Shown one piece after another: positions 47,183 to 55,694 of a stretch of 64,000 nt of DNA (position 1 is the stretch's first letter; every line of letters starts with the position of its first letter). The translations under genes and the position numbers were made by a program. This stretch comes from an uncultured Bacteroides sp. (GTDB lineage: Bacteria > Bacteroidota > Bacteroidia > Bacteroidales > Bacteroidaceae): NCBI RefSeq assembly GCF_963676325.1, contig NZ_OY781099.1, positions 2,232,001 through 2,296,000 on the forward strand, read 5' to 3'. The notes under the pieces were generated by a model. The model was given only the letters and a program-made list of their open reading frames with translations, was not told where the DNA came from and searched no databases.

Positions 47183-47962
47183 TTAACGAAGTTTCTTACC
47201 GCCCGGATGGAAATACTGATGCTTCTTTAGCGTAGCCTTTCCATAATTGATTGCATGATTAGGGCAGATATGGTAACAGGCAAGACACGATGTACAATTA
47301 TCTCCCCAGATTGGCTTACCATCTACCTTGATGTTGTGCATGGGACAATACTTTTCACACAGTCCGCAGGAAATACAGTTGTCGGTTGCATAGAATGGTT
47401 TGGCTGTAACCTGAAACTTATTGAACAGCGGATTGATAATGCGGCTCTTTAGAAAAGCAAAGCTTCCTTTCCTGCAGTCGAATAGTTCTGTGCGATTCGC
47501 CAAAATGCTGTTTATTCGTTCAACTTCTGTGGTCGATTCATTGAGTTTTTTCTGTTCCAGATCCTTTGGGTCTGTATCAAAGCCGGGTAAAGAAACATAA
47601 TTATTGGGCATGATAACAGAGAATCCGGCTTTCCACGTCCACTCTTTTGCGCGAATAGTTTCATGCATAATCTGCAAAGTCAGTCCGGCTTCATCTCCGC
47701 ACGAGCAGATAAAGAAACAATATTGGCCGCTATAATTTGTGAAACTGATTTTCTTTATAAACTCCATAACTATTGCTGGCGGAGCCCATGAATAGACAGG
47801 GAAGATAAAACCCACAATCTCTCCTTCGCCCAGAGTATATTGCAACGTAGAACTATTGCCAGTCATCTCTTCTGCAATGGAAATCAGCTTTTCATTCTGA
47901 TACGCCGCTACTTCACCGGCTATCCATTTGGAATTTCCTGTTCCCGAAAAATAGAATATCAT
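47183..47962 (-). CDS. EFR1-family flavodoxin-ferredoxin protein
   Basis: Has 259 residues from MIFYFSGTGNSKWIA; 22 upstream in-frame residues are rejected because the flavodoxin fold begins right at this Met. The N-terminal flavodoxin part binds FMN via the SGTGNS loop. The C-terminal part carries two [4Fe-4S] motifs, CISCGLCEKYCP and CTSCLACYHICP. EFR1 proteins are electron carriers in anaerobes; the partner is unknown. A decayed copy of the last codons lies 6 kb away. Confidence 0.9.
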   Translation of the reverse strand: MIFYFSGTGNSKWIAGEVAAYQNEKLISIAEEMTGNSSTLQYTLGEGEIVGFIFPVYSWAPPAIVMEFIKKISFTNYSGQYCFFICSCGDEAGLTLQIMHETIRAKEWTWKAGFSVIMPNNYVSLPGFDTDPKDLEQKKLNESTTEVERINSILANRTELFDCRKGSFAFLKSRIINPLFNKFQVTAKPFYATDNCISCGLCEKYCPMHNIKVDGKPIWGDNCTSCLACYHICPNHAINYGKATLKKHQYFHPGGKKLR

Positions 47963-48057
47963 AGATATATAATGTTTACTTGAGTACTGAATGCAAATGT
48001 ATAACAAATTGAATAGTCCACAAAGCAAAACAATTATTATACACCATTTAATTGCTA

Positions 48058-49086
48058 TTAATTAAAAGCATTCAGAGCAGCCGTTGGCTTGCCATTATTA
48101 TCGAAGGCGCCAAGGGGATATCCATTCCAGCCGGCATAGCTTTCAGGTTCCCAGTAGAATACTCCTATCCCTTTTCCGTCTGTCACAGATTTTGTTTTGG
48201 CAATTATATCTTTAAGGAATGCGTTACAAGCCTCAGGAGCATCCCAGCTCATTCCTACTTCGCATACCATAACTTCAGAACCATAGTGCTGAACCATATC
48301 ATTCATATTAGTCAGACACTGAGCATCAAGAGTTGTCCAGTTTGCAGCTGTAGGATAAAGCGACATACCAATCACGTCCCATTTTCCGCCATTACTTTTT
48401 AGTCCGTCGAACATCCAGCGAAACAGTCCGTTGTCATATCCATTCTGAAGGTGAATAATTACTTTGGAATAAGGAAAGACAGATTTCACAGCATCGTATC
48501 CGGCATTGGACAGCTCTGCATAGTTTTTCATGTTCACAGAAGCTTTACCATCTTCCCACAGCATTCCGTTACCTGTTTCATTGCCAACCTGAACCCATTC
48601 TGGAGTAATACCGTTAAAATTCAACTCATTCAATACATCTTTGGTATGCTGGGCAACGGCTGCTTTCAGCTCTTCAAAAGTATAGTTTGCCCATGCAGCA
48701 GGTTTAATTTGTTTGCCAGGATCGGCCCATGAATCACTGTAATGAAAGTCGATCATTATACGTAGATTCAGATTCTTTGCCCTCTTTGCCTTGACTAACA
48801 AGTCCTGCTTATTGCACCATCCGTTGGACGGGTTTACCCACACGCGAAGTCTCACAGCATTCATTCCCATACTTTTCAGCAGACTCATTCCTTCCGTTTC
48901 AGTGCCTGCTGCATTATAAAACTTCTTCCCCGAAGCCTCCATTTCAGTAATCCAGCTAACGTCGGCCCCTTTGGCAAAGGCGGCTGTTTGTGTAACAATA
49001 GTGATTTCCTCTTCCTTTGAGCTACATGAGATTAAACCGATAAACAAAAGAATGAAAACAAAGAATGAATTTATGTGCCGTTTCAT
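48058..49086 (-). CDS. GH53 arabinogalactan endo-beta-1,4-galactanase, lipoprotein
   Basis: Has 342 residues with lipobox GLISC. The GH53 barrel shows FAKGADVSWITEMEASG, NAVRLRVWVNP, MIDFHYSDSWADPGKQ, the acid/base Glu in VQVGNETGNGML and the nucleophile Glu in VMVCEVGMSWD. It cleaves beta-1,4-galactan side chains of pectin at the cell surface or in the periplasm. No SusC/D or other galactan genes adjoin, unusual for Bacteroides. Confidence 0.95.
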   Translation of the reverse strand: MKRHINSFFVFILLFIGLISCSSKEEEITIVTQTAAFAKGADVSWITEMEASGKKFYNAAGTETEGMSLLKSMGMNAVRLRVWVNPSNGWCNKQDLLVKAKRAKNLNLRIMIDFHYSDSWADPGKQIKPAAWANYTFEELKAAVAQHTKDVLNELNFNGITPEWVQVGNETGNGMLWEDGKASVNMKNYAELSNAGYDAVKSVFPYSKVIIHLQNGYDNGLFRWMFDGLKSNGGKWDVIGMSLYPTAANWTTLDAQCLTNMNDMVQHYGSEVMVCEVGMSWDAPEACNAFLKDIIAKTKSVTDGKGIGVFYWEPESYAGWNGYPLGAFDNNGKPTAALNAFN

Positions 49087-49223
49087 AGTTATATAGTTAG
49101 TAGATTACAGTTGTAAAGATAGCTATTTTGAATTTAAAGTCAATATAATTCAGTGCAATATTAACAATAAATTCCTAGCTTTAATAATATAACTATTTTT
49201 TCGGGGAAAATCAAGGAGTAAAC

Positions 49224-49724
49224 TTACCGCAGCATTTTCTCATAAGCCCGGCGCAAACCTTGATCATACTTAATTTCCCCGCAATATGAGAATCCTAAAT
49301 TCGATAACAGCCTGAGCATATAGTGGTTATCGAAGTTGGTATCAACTCTGAAACTATATATTTCCTTCCCACGACTCAGCTCTTCTACCCTATGCATAAA
49401 TTCTTTAGCAATGCCACGCTGCTTTGCTTCATCAGCTACGGCAAGTCTGTGTACCACAACATAAGGTTCATTGGTTAGCCACTGCCCATCAATGGCTTCA
49501 TAGGCAGATTCCCCGTCGAATATAACCGCCCCGTAAGCAATTACACAATCGTCACTACACAGCACATATCCGTAGCCATGCTTAATATCGTTGTCAATAT
49601 TTGCCGGTGCCGGATATCCGTCTTGCCATTGTCTGCTATTCAGTTTACGCATCTGAGCCTTAGCCTGCTGAATGATCTCCCAGATTCGCTCTGCATCACT
49701 GCTTTTTGCCTTTCTAAATTCCAT
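49224..49724 (-). CDS. GNAT-family N-acetyltransferase
   Basis: Has 166 residues. The acetyl-CoA loop is VHRLAVADEAKQRGIAKEFM (motif A, Q/RxxGxA at about 112-118), followed by the beta-5 strand YSFRVDTNFDNHYMLRLLSN and GFSYCGEI. Substrate unknown; monocistronic by position. Confidence 0.9.
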   Translation of the reverse strand: MEFRKAKSSDAERIWEIIQQAKAQMRKLNSRQWQDGYPAPANIDNDIKHGYGYVLCSDDCVIAYGAVIFDGESAYEAIDGQWLTNEPYVVVHRLAVADEAKQRGIAKEFMHRVEELSRGKEIYSFRVDTNFDNHYMLRLLSNLGFSYCGEIKYDQGLRRAYEKMLR

Positions 49725-49844
49725 TGCTATATCTGTAAATGTATATATTTATTAATTTAATATCCAAAGATTCTTCCAGAACTTTAGATTTTCGCTTTAA
49801 ACATACTCAAATATAGCTATTTTCAGCAAAATACCAAATAATAG

Positions 49845-49909
49845 AAATAAAATCCATTCACCAATAGTTCCAGAATTATTCACCAATAAATAAAATCCAT
49901 TCACCAATA
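49845..49909. repeat. Intergenic word-repeat cluster D
   Basis: Two exact 22-bp copies beginning AAATAAAATCCATTCACC lie at 49845-49866 and 49888-49909. The second is part of CCAATAAATAAAATCCATT (49883-49901), identical to the cluster C word. Further CCAATA words lie nearby, e.g. 49925. The 763-bp gap 49725-50487 shows no credible gene. Confidence 0.85.
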
Positions 49910-50217
49910 AACGTCAGGTCATTGCCCAATAAATGGCAAATAAAGGCAGGGCTTTCAAGTTTGTAAGTAATTCATATTTCCGAATGGCCGTTTTATAGTT
50001 AAAATAAACACTGATTGAACGGTTATAATTTTAATTATAACTAATTTTTAATACTTGTTTTTTTTATGCGCAATGGAGTGACACTTTATTTTTTTCACCG
50101 CCTCATAACTTATTATCAATCAATAAAGTACAGAGCAAAAAGAGAGGCCCAAGCATCTGCGCAGGTTTTGTCTGTTTTTCTGCTTATTATTATGAGCTTA
50201 TAATTCCTACTCTTTAA

Positions 50218-50279
50218 ATGCCATATAATGGCATTGTTTATTCATAAAACACACATTTACCCATGAAACACACCATTTA
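50218..50279. repeat. Intergenic word-repeat cluster G
   Basis: ATGCCAT-ATA-ATGGCAT (50218-50234) is a perfect inverted repeat. TTCATAAAACACACATTTA (50241-50259) is followed at once by a near-copy, CCATGAAACACACCATTTA (50261-50279). Confidence 0.7.
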
Positions 50280-50421
50280 TTTGGAGAACATAAGCAATTT
50301 GCTTACTTTTACAGTCGGAATTTACGTAGCATAAACCTTTAAAAAGGTTTGTAAAAGATAAATTATCGGCTTATGGCTGTTAATTTTCATAAACACTCTG
50401 CAATTATAAAAATATATATAT

Positions 50422-50429
50422 TAAATTTG
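50422..50429 (+). promoter_or_regulatory. Putative -7 box of the zinc-ribbon gene
   Basis: TAAATTTG matches TAnnTTTG, 58 bp before the start. Confidence 0.45.
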
Positions 50430-50487
50430 CAGCTACTGAATTAGTTTTAAGTAAATTGTATTATAAAATTTTAGAACGTTTACAGAT

Positions 50488-51897
50488 ATGGCTTTAATTA
50501 AATGTCCCGAATGTGGTGAATCGGTTTCAGACAAGGCTCCTAGTTGTCCTCATTGCGGACTTGCAATAGCTGGAAAAATCGTCAGATGTCCCGAATGTGA
50601 TTTCGTAGTTCCTAAAGATGCTGTTTCGTGTCCCAAGTGTGCTTTTCCGTTGAAGGAGGTAAAGGATGTGAAAGAAAACGCGCCTACTCAGCAAGTAGTT
50701 TACAAGGAAAAAGAACAGGAACAGGTAAGAAAAGAGCAGGAAATAGCAAGAATAGAACCAGCCTTCAGTGAGGCAAGAAGATTATTTGAGAAAAAATCTT
50801 TCATTGAAGCTTACAATAAGATAAATGTTGCTCTGCACGCTTCACCCAATAACCCTGAATGTCTTAATCTGGAAGAAGCAATTATTGATGCAATAAGGGA
50901 AAATTCATATAACCTGGCCAGCGATCTTCTTCAGGAAAAGCAATATGCAAAAGCATTGGCCGAAGTTGAGTCGGGATTGCAGTATGCTCCCAACAGTCAG
51001 AAGCTTACAGTTCTGGCCGATGAGATTAAAAGTGCCAAATCACGCCGTCGCACCCGCAGAACCATTATTACAATCATCATTGCCCTTGCAATCATTGGAA
51101 GTGCAGCCTATAGCATTCGCGACTCCTATATTAAGGGTCACGAGGAAGAAGCATGGACCGAAGCCAAAGATTCGGCAACGGTTTCAAGCTTAGAGAGTTT
51201 CATTGAACTATATCCGGACGGAGTTCACTCTATGGAAGCTCAGGAATTACTTGAAAGTATTAAAAAGAAGGATACTGATTACTGGAATAAAATCTGTAAT
51301 TATGGAGATGCTTCCATGTTCAAAGAGTATAAGACTAAATTCCCTAAGGGTCTTTATCTGGCCCAGGCAGATACTAAAATTGACTCATTAGATTGGGTAT
51401 ATGCCACTCAGAAGAATACAGCTGAAGCTTATACCGAGTATTTGTCTACTCACCCAGAAGGAACACACTCCAGCGATGCTCTTTCAGCTCAGAATAAGAT
51501 TGAGAGCACAAAACCAAGCGAAGAGGATGTTACAACTCTGAAAAGTTATTTCTCGGGATATTACTCTGCTGTGGTTGAGAAGGACGATAATTCAGTACTC
51601 GAATTCTTTGAGCCTGTAACTCGTCAGTATTACGGCATTCCCAATGCTAAGAAAGGTGACATCATGAGCAATTTAAAGAAAATGCATAGCAAAGACACTC
51701 GTCAGCCAAGCATAAATATAAATGATGAGAACTTTAAAGTGGTGAAAGATGAAAGCGGAAATTACAATGTTACTTTCACTATCAGCGTTAGTTACGCCCA
51801 GGAAGATGAAAGTTCTGCATCATCTTCAAACATGTTAGTAAATGCGGTGGTTAATCAGAATAAAAAGATAACATCCATTACTTCCAGAAAACAATAG
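50488..51897 (+). CDS. Zinc-ribbon membrane protein with TPR-like and NTF2-like parts
   Basis: Has 469 residues. Two N-terminal zinc ribbons are built from CPECGESVSDKAPSCPHCG (about 6-24) and CPECDFVVPKDAVSCPKC (about 34-51). A charged helical and TPR-like region (about 80-185) precedes one membrane helix (about 193-208, TIITIIIALAIIGSAAYSI), which follows a basic stretch SRRRTRR. The outer part has TPR-like repeats, then a C-terminal NTF2-like domain (about 345-465). Topology suggests a cytoplasmic zinc domain and an external sensor domain. Function unknown; stand-alone gene. Confidence 0.85.
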   Translation: MALIKCPECGESVSDKAPSCPHCGLAIAGKIVRCPECDFVVPKDAVSCPKCAFPLKEVKDVKENAPTQQVVYKEKEQEQVRKEQEIARIEPAFSEARRLFEKKSFIEAYNKINVALHASPNNPECLNLEEAIIDAIRENSYNLASDLLQEKQYAKALAEVESGLQYAPNSQKLTVLADEIKSAKSRRRTRRTIITIIIALAIIGSAAYSIRDSYIKGHEEEAWTEAKDSATVSSLESFIELYPDGVHSMEAQELLESIKKKDTDYWNKICNYGDASMFKEYKTKFPKGLYLAQADTKIDSLDWVYATQKNTAEAYTEYLSTHPEGTHSSDALSAQNKIESTKPSEEDVTTLKSYFSGYYSAVVEKDDNSVLEFFEPVTRQYYGIPNAKKGDIMSNLKKMHSKDTRQPSININDENFKVVKDESGNYNVTFTISVSYAQEDESSASSSNMLVNAVVNQNKKITSITSRKQ

Positions 51898-51950
51898 TGC
51901 ACGTATTATAGACTTGTATTTTAATCGTTAGATTATCAGCATATTTATTG

Positions 51951-51983
51951 AGAGAGAGGGTTTTGATCCTCTCTCTTTTTTTA
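51951..51983 (+). terminator. Terminator of the zinc-ribbon gene
   Basis: AGAGAGAGG (51951-51959) pairs perfectly with CCTCTCTCT (51968-51976), followed by a T-run. Confidence 0.92.
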
Positions 51984-52113
51984 TTCCCGGTGAAACATGC
52001 TATAGCTCAGAATATCCATAGGAACATTTTTTAAAGATAATTGTTTATTAAAACAAACAGATATCTACAGGAAACGTTTTTATCATTAATTGTACAACTA
52101 TAAACTACTGAAT

Positions 52114-52881
52114 ATGAAACTTTATATCGGAGGATTTACTATAATCCTACTTTTATTGATTACATTAATACTAATTGGATGTACTAAAAGCGGTATGAAA
52201 TCAGCCACAAATGTTGCGCAAACAAAAACAGACAGCAACCAGCTATCCTATGTTTTACCCGCTCCTCTTGTTAAAGGGAGCATTTCAGTAGAGGAAGCCT
52301 TATCGAAAAGAAGATCGCACAGACATTTTCAAGATAAAGAGATCTCGATGGAGAATCTGTCTCAGATATTATGGGCATGTTATGGAATTACTTCTCCAAG
52401 AAGCGGTAATCAGTCAATGAGAGGTGGCCTGCGGACTGCACCTTCAGCAGGCGCGTTATATCCGCTCGAGATATATGTATTGGTAGGAAAAGTAAAAGGT
52501 ATTGAACCCGGCGTTTATAAATACATCTCAAAAGAGCATAAAATTATAAAATACATTAATAAGGATATCAGAAAGGAGCTTTCTGCCGCTGCATATAATC
52601 AGGAAATGATAAGCAAAGCACCTGCGGTTTTATTCTATAGTGCAATATTTAGTCGGAGCACAGAAAAATATGGTAATCGTGGCCGTGACAGATATGTATG
52701 CATGGATTTGGGACATTCGGCCCAGAATGTATATCTTCAGGTTGAAGCTCTTCATATGGGAACTTGTGCAATAGGCGCATTCGTAGATAGTTCTGTGAAA
52801 AATGTCATGCAATTGAATGCTGATGAAGAACCGCTATACATTATGCCGGTTGGATATTATTTCAATAAACCTGAGATTTAA
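52114..52881 (+). CDS. SagB/nitroreductase-type oxidoreductase, predicted lipoprotein
   Basis: Has 255 residues from MKLYIGGFTIILLL with lipobox LILIGC; a non-ATG extension upstream is rejected. The body is a nitroreductase-fold FMN protein of the SagB type: SVEEALSKRRSHRHFQ (about 59-74), LRTAPSAGALYPLEIY and DLGHSAQNVYLQVEALHMGT. Classical SagB proteins oxidise azolines in peptide maturation with YcaO partners, but no partner adjoins here and this copy is exported. The role is unknown. Confidence 0.85.
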   Translation: MKLYIGGFTIILLLLITLILIGCTKSGMKSATNVAQTKTDSNQLSYVLPAPLVKGSISVEEALSKRRSHRHFQDKEISMENLSQILWACYGITSPRSGNQSMRGGLRTAPSAGALYPLEIYVLVGKVKGIEPGVYKYISKEHKIIKYINKDIRKELSAAAYNQEMISKAPAVLFYSAIFSRSTEKYGNRGRDRYVCMDLGHSAQNVYLQVEALHMGTCAIGAFVDSSVKNVMQLNADEEPLYIMPVGYYFNKPEI

Positions 52882-52960
52882 AAATTAAGTTTATTCTTCA
52901 CTTTTATACAATTAGGTCTAATCGTATGATACACTGATAATTATAGTCCACAATTCATTA

Positions 52961-52976
52961 TTGTGCTCGAACACAA
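52961..52976. promoter_or_regulatory. Candidate operator upstream of the uxu operon
   Basis: TTGTGCTCGAACACAA is a 16-bp palindrome with one mismatched pair, just upstream of the uxu promoter. The central CG and half-sites TTGTG/CACAA suit a LacI- or GntR-type regulator. No regulator gene is next to it. Confidence 0.5.
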
Positions 52977-53002
52977 CTATTGTTTATCTCAATCATTCAT
53001 TA

Positions 53003-53010
53003 TATATTTG
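53003..53010 (+). promoter_or_regulatory. Putative -7 box of the uxu operon
   Basis: TATATTTG, an exact TAnnTTTG match. It implies a leader of about 140 nt before the SDR gene. A 35-codon frame MRMEVKQDHPHTIT lies in that leader (53041-53148), too weak to call. Confidence 0.5.
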
Positions 53011-53157
53011 CATCTATAATTTATTATGGAATAAATTATTATGAGAATGGAAGTAAAGCAAGACCATCCCCACACAATCACTAGCATTAATAAAGTGCAT
53101 ATAATTCTGCAAATTCTTAATATCAATATAAATACAATTATATTATAAATAAATAAA

Positions 53158-53970
53158 ATGGAAAACTTATTTGACATTTCAGGCAAAGTAATCATCATAA
53201 CTGGTGGATATGGCGTTTTGGGTAAAGGAGTATCTATGTACCTGGCTCAACAAGGTGCTAAGGTTGTTATTCTAGGCAGAAGTAAAGAAGCCGGCGAACA
53301 ACTGGTTTCCGAAATCAAGAAGAAGGGAGGCCAGGCTATTTTCACTCAGGCCGACGTAACCGACAAGGAGAAGCTGGAAGAGTGCAAAAAACATATTTTG
53401 AATACTTACGGAAAGATTGATGTATTAATCAATGCTGCCGGAGGAAATATGCCGGGCGCTACAATCGCTCCTAGTCAGACTATCTTTGATCTGGACGTTG
53501 ACGCAATGAAGACAGTAGTTGACCTGAACCTGTTTGGAACAGTACTTCCTACTATAGTATTTGCATCTGAAATGGCTAAACAAAAATTTGGCGTTATTCT
53601 GAATTTCTCTTCTGAATCTTCTCTTCGTCCGCTTACCAGAGTAGCCGGATATGGAGTTGCCAAGGCTGCCATTAATAACTTCACTCAGTATATGGCCGGA
53701 GAATTATCAATGAAATTTGGTAATGGTATCCGTATGAATGCTATTGCTCCGGGATTCTTCCTGACTACTCAGAACAAAGCTTTAATGCTAAACCCTGACG
53801 GTTCTTTGTCCGACCGTGCTAAGAGTGTAATGGCTCACACACCTTTTAACCGCTTTGGCGAACCGGAAGATTTATTCGGTACTGTTCAATATCTTATCAG
53901 TGATGCTTCTAAGTTTGTAACAGGAACAGTTGCTGTGGTAGACGGCGGATTCAATGCTTTTACAATCTAA
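53158..53970 (+). CDS. uxuB: SDR-family D-mannonate oxidoreductase (fructuronate reductase)
   Basis: Has 270 residues with a complete SDR set: cofactor motif TGGYGVLGKGVS (TGxxxGxG, about 15-26), NAAGG (about 97-101), Ser near SSESS, and YGVAKAA (YxxxK, about 167-173). It reduces fructuronate to mannonate in glucuronate catabolism. The substrate is inferred from the downstream uxuA, 27 bp away; SDR-type enzymes replace the classical UxuB in Bacteroides. Confidence 0.85.
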   Translation: MENLFDISGKVIIITGGYGVLGKGVSMYLAQQGAKVVILGRSKEAGEQLVSEIKKKGGQAIFTQADVTDKEKLEECKKHILNTYGKIDVLINAAGGNMPGATIAPSQTIFDLDVDAMKTVVDLNLFGTVLPTIVFASEMAKQKFGVILNFSSESSLRPLTRVAGYGVAKAAINNFTQYMAGELSMKFGNGIRMNAIAPGFFLTTQNKALMLNPDGSLSDRAKSVMAHTPFNRFGEPEDLFGTVQYLISDASKFVTGTVAVVDGGFNAFTI

Positions 53971-53997
53971 AATAATCAACTAAATAAATAAAATAGT

Positions 53998-55173
53998 ATG
54001 TATTTATGTGAACAAACCTGGCGTTGGTACGGTCCTAATGACCCAGTATCTCTTTGGGATATTAAGCAAGCAGGCGCCACTGGTATAGTTAATGCATTAC
54101 ACCATATTCCTAACGGAGAAGTATGGACTGTAGAGGAGATCATGAAACGTAAGGAACTGATTGAATCTGTAGGACTTAAATGGTCTGTTGTAGAAAGTGT
54201 TCCTGTACACGAACATATAAAGACTCAGACTGGTGATTTCCAGAAATATATAGACAATTACAAAGAATCTCTTTGTAATCTTGGTAAGTGCGGCATCAAA
54301 ACTGTGACTTACAACTTTATGCCTGTACTCGACTGGACTCGTACTGACCTGGCTTACACCATGCCCGATGGTTCAAAAGCTCTACGCTTTGAAAGAGCTG
54401 CATTCGTGGCTTTTGATTTGTTTATCCTGAAACGTCCGGGTGCTGAGAATGAATATTCTGCTGAGGAGAAAGCTAAAGCAAAGGCTCGTTTTGAACAAAT
54501 GAGCAACGAAGATAAGCATACATTGGAACGCAATATTATTGCTGGCCTGCCAGGATCTGAAGAGAGCTTCACTATTGCACAGTTCCAGGAAGCGTTGGAT
54601 CGTTACAAAGATATTGATGCTGAGAAACTTCGTGCAAACCTGATCTATTTCCTTAGCGAGATTGCTCCTGTTGCCGATGAATCTGATGTAATGCTGGTTA
54701 TCCACCCGGATGATCCTCCTCACTCAATTCTTGGTTTACCTCGTATCCTGAGCTCTGCAGAAGATTTCCAGAAACTGATTGATGCTGTTCCAAATAAATC
54801 TAACGGTCTATGCTTGTGTACAGGTTCATTCGGTGTTTGCAAAGACAATGACCTTGTTGCCATAATGAAACGTTTCGGTGATAGAGTTAACTTTGTTCAT
54901 TTCCGCAGCACTCAACGTGATGCTGAAGGCAATTTCTATGAAGCGAACCACCTGGAAGGAAATGTGGATATGTACAACATGATGAAAGCTATGCTTGAAG
55001 TGGAACAGGAACGTAAAACTTCTATTCCAATGAGACCAGACCACGGACACCAAATGATTGATGACCTGAAGAAGAAAACAAATCCAGGCTATTCCTGCAT
55101 TGGACGTCTGAGAGGATTAGCTGAGCTAAGAGGATTGGAAATGGGTATTGCAAAGTCTCTTTTCAATAAATAA
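53998..55173 (+). CDS. uxuA: Mannonate dehydratase
   Basis: Has 391 residues. Dehydrates D-mannonate to 2-keto-3-deoxygluconate in the hexuronate pathway. Family landmarks are TWRWYGPNDPVSLWDIKQAGA at the start, HHIPNGEVW, MLVIHPDDPPHSILGLPR, HFRSTQRD and the late metal-binding MRPDHGHQM. Second gene of the uxuB-uxuA operon. It could serve pectin or glucuronoxylan breakdown alongside the nearby GH53. Confidence 0.96.
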   Translation: MYLCEQTWRWYGPNDPVSLWDIKQAGATGIVNALHHIPNGEVWTVEEIMKRKELIESVGLKWSVVESVPVHEHIKTQTGDFQKYIDNYKESLCNLGKCGIKTVTYNFMPVLDWTRTDLAYTMPDGSKALRFERAAFVAFDLFILKRPGAENEYSAEEKAKAKARFEQMSNEDKHTLERNIIAGLPGSEESFTIAQFQEALDRYKDIDAEKLRANLIYFLSEIAPVADESDVMLVIHPDDPPHSILGLPRILSSAEDFQKLIDAVPNKSNGLCLCTGSFGVCKDNDLVAIMKRFGDRVNFVHFRSTQRDAEGNFYEANHLEGNVDMYNMMKAMLEVEQERKTSIPMRPDHGHQMIDDLKKKTNPGYSCIGRLRGLAELRGLEMGIAKSLFNK

Positions 55174-55204
55174 GTTTTAGTTATTACAATATAACGACTG
55201 ATAT

Positions 55205-55245
55205 AACGGTCGGAACGCATTTGAAGTTCCGACCGTTTTTTATTT
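55205..55245 (+). terminator. Terminator of the uxu operon
   Basis: AACGGTCGGAAC (55205-55216) pairs perfectly with GTTCCGACCGTT (55226-55237), followed by a T-run. Confidence 0.95.
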
Positions 55246-55292
55246 TTAAACAATCTATAGACTAAAGAAAGTACATCATGCTATTTTTTAAT

Positions 55293-55300
55293 TAATTTTG
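55293..55300 (+). promoter_or_regulatory. Putative -7 box of the small Cys/His gene
   Basis: TAATTTTG matches TAnnTTTG but ends only 4 bp before the ATG, so transcription would begin at or near the start codon. The leader would be almost absent. No clear -33 element is seen. Confidence 0.35.
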
Positions 55301-55304
55301 CAAC

Positions 55305-55613
55305 ATGAAACTCTACCTGAGAAGACAAGCAGTCATTGCATGGTTATTACTTTTTACCATCGCCCCTATAGGGATTGTGAAGAGTTTCCATACCCATGAA
55401 TCGGGAGAGAACAGTGCAACTCATCATTGCAGCGATTCTTCCTGCAATTGTGCTATCTGTCAGTTTCATTTGTTTCCTTATGAGAAACCTGCCGTTTTTC
55501 ATCTTACTGTTCACCTTACTGTACATACTGTTGAAGCTGTAATCAATATCTTCAAAGTTACACAGATTTTCTTTTATTCTTATTCCTTAAGAGCTCCTCC
55601 TTTCTTATTTTAA
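55305..55613 (+). CDS. Small secreted Cys/His-rich protein upstream of a TonB receptor
   Basis: Has 102 residues. A membrane/export segment covers about 9-27 (VIAWLLLFTIAPIGIV), followed by FHTHESGENSATHHC and CNCAICQFHLFPY: five His and five Cys clustered within 35 residues, a likely metal-binding surface. The TonB receptor gene follows after 81 bp on the same strand. I do not know a characterised homologue. A role in metal capture or sensing is inferred from composition and place. Confidence 0.7.
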   Translation: MKLYLRRQAVIAWLLLFTIAPIGIVKSFHTHESGENSATHHCSDSSCNCAICQFHLFPYEKPAVFHLTVHLTVHTVEAVINIFKVTQIFFYSYSLRAPPFLF

Positions 55614-55694
55614 AATAGAGACAATAACCGTTTATGCTCTTTCCATAATGTGAATGAGCATACTATTTTGTGTATTTTAAAATAAGAAACAATA

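Noticed and set aside
53041..53148. 35-codon leader frame before the uxu operon
   Set aside because: AT-rich, no ribosome site and no family; noted only as part of the leader.
52114..53970. Peptide-natural-product cluster around the SagB-like gene
   Set aside because: Neighbours are the uxu genes and a zinc-ribbon protein; no YcaO, precursor or transporter.
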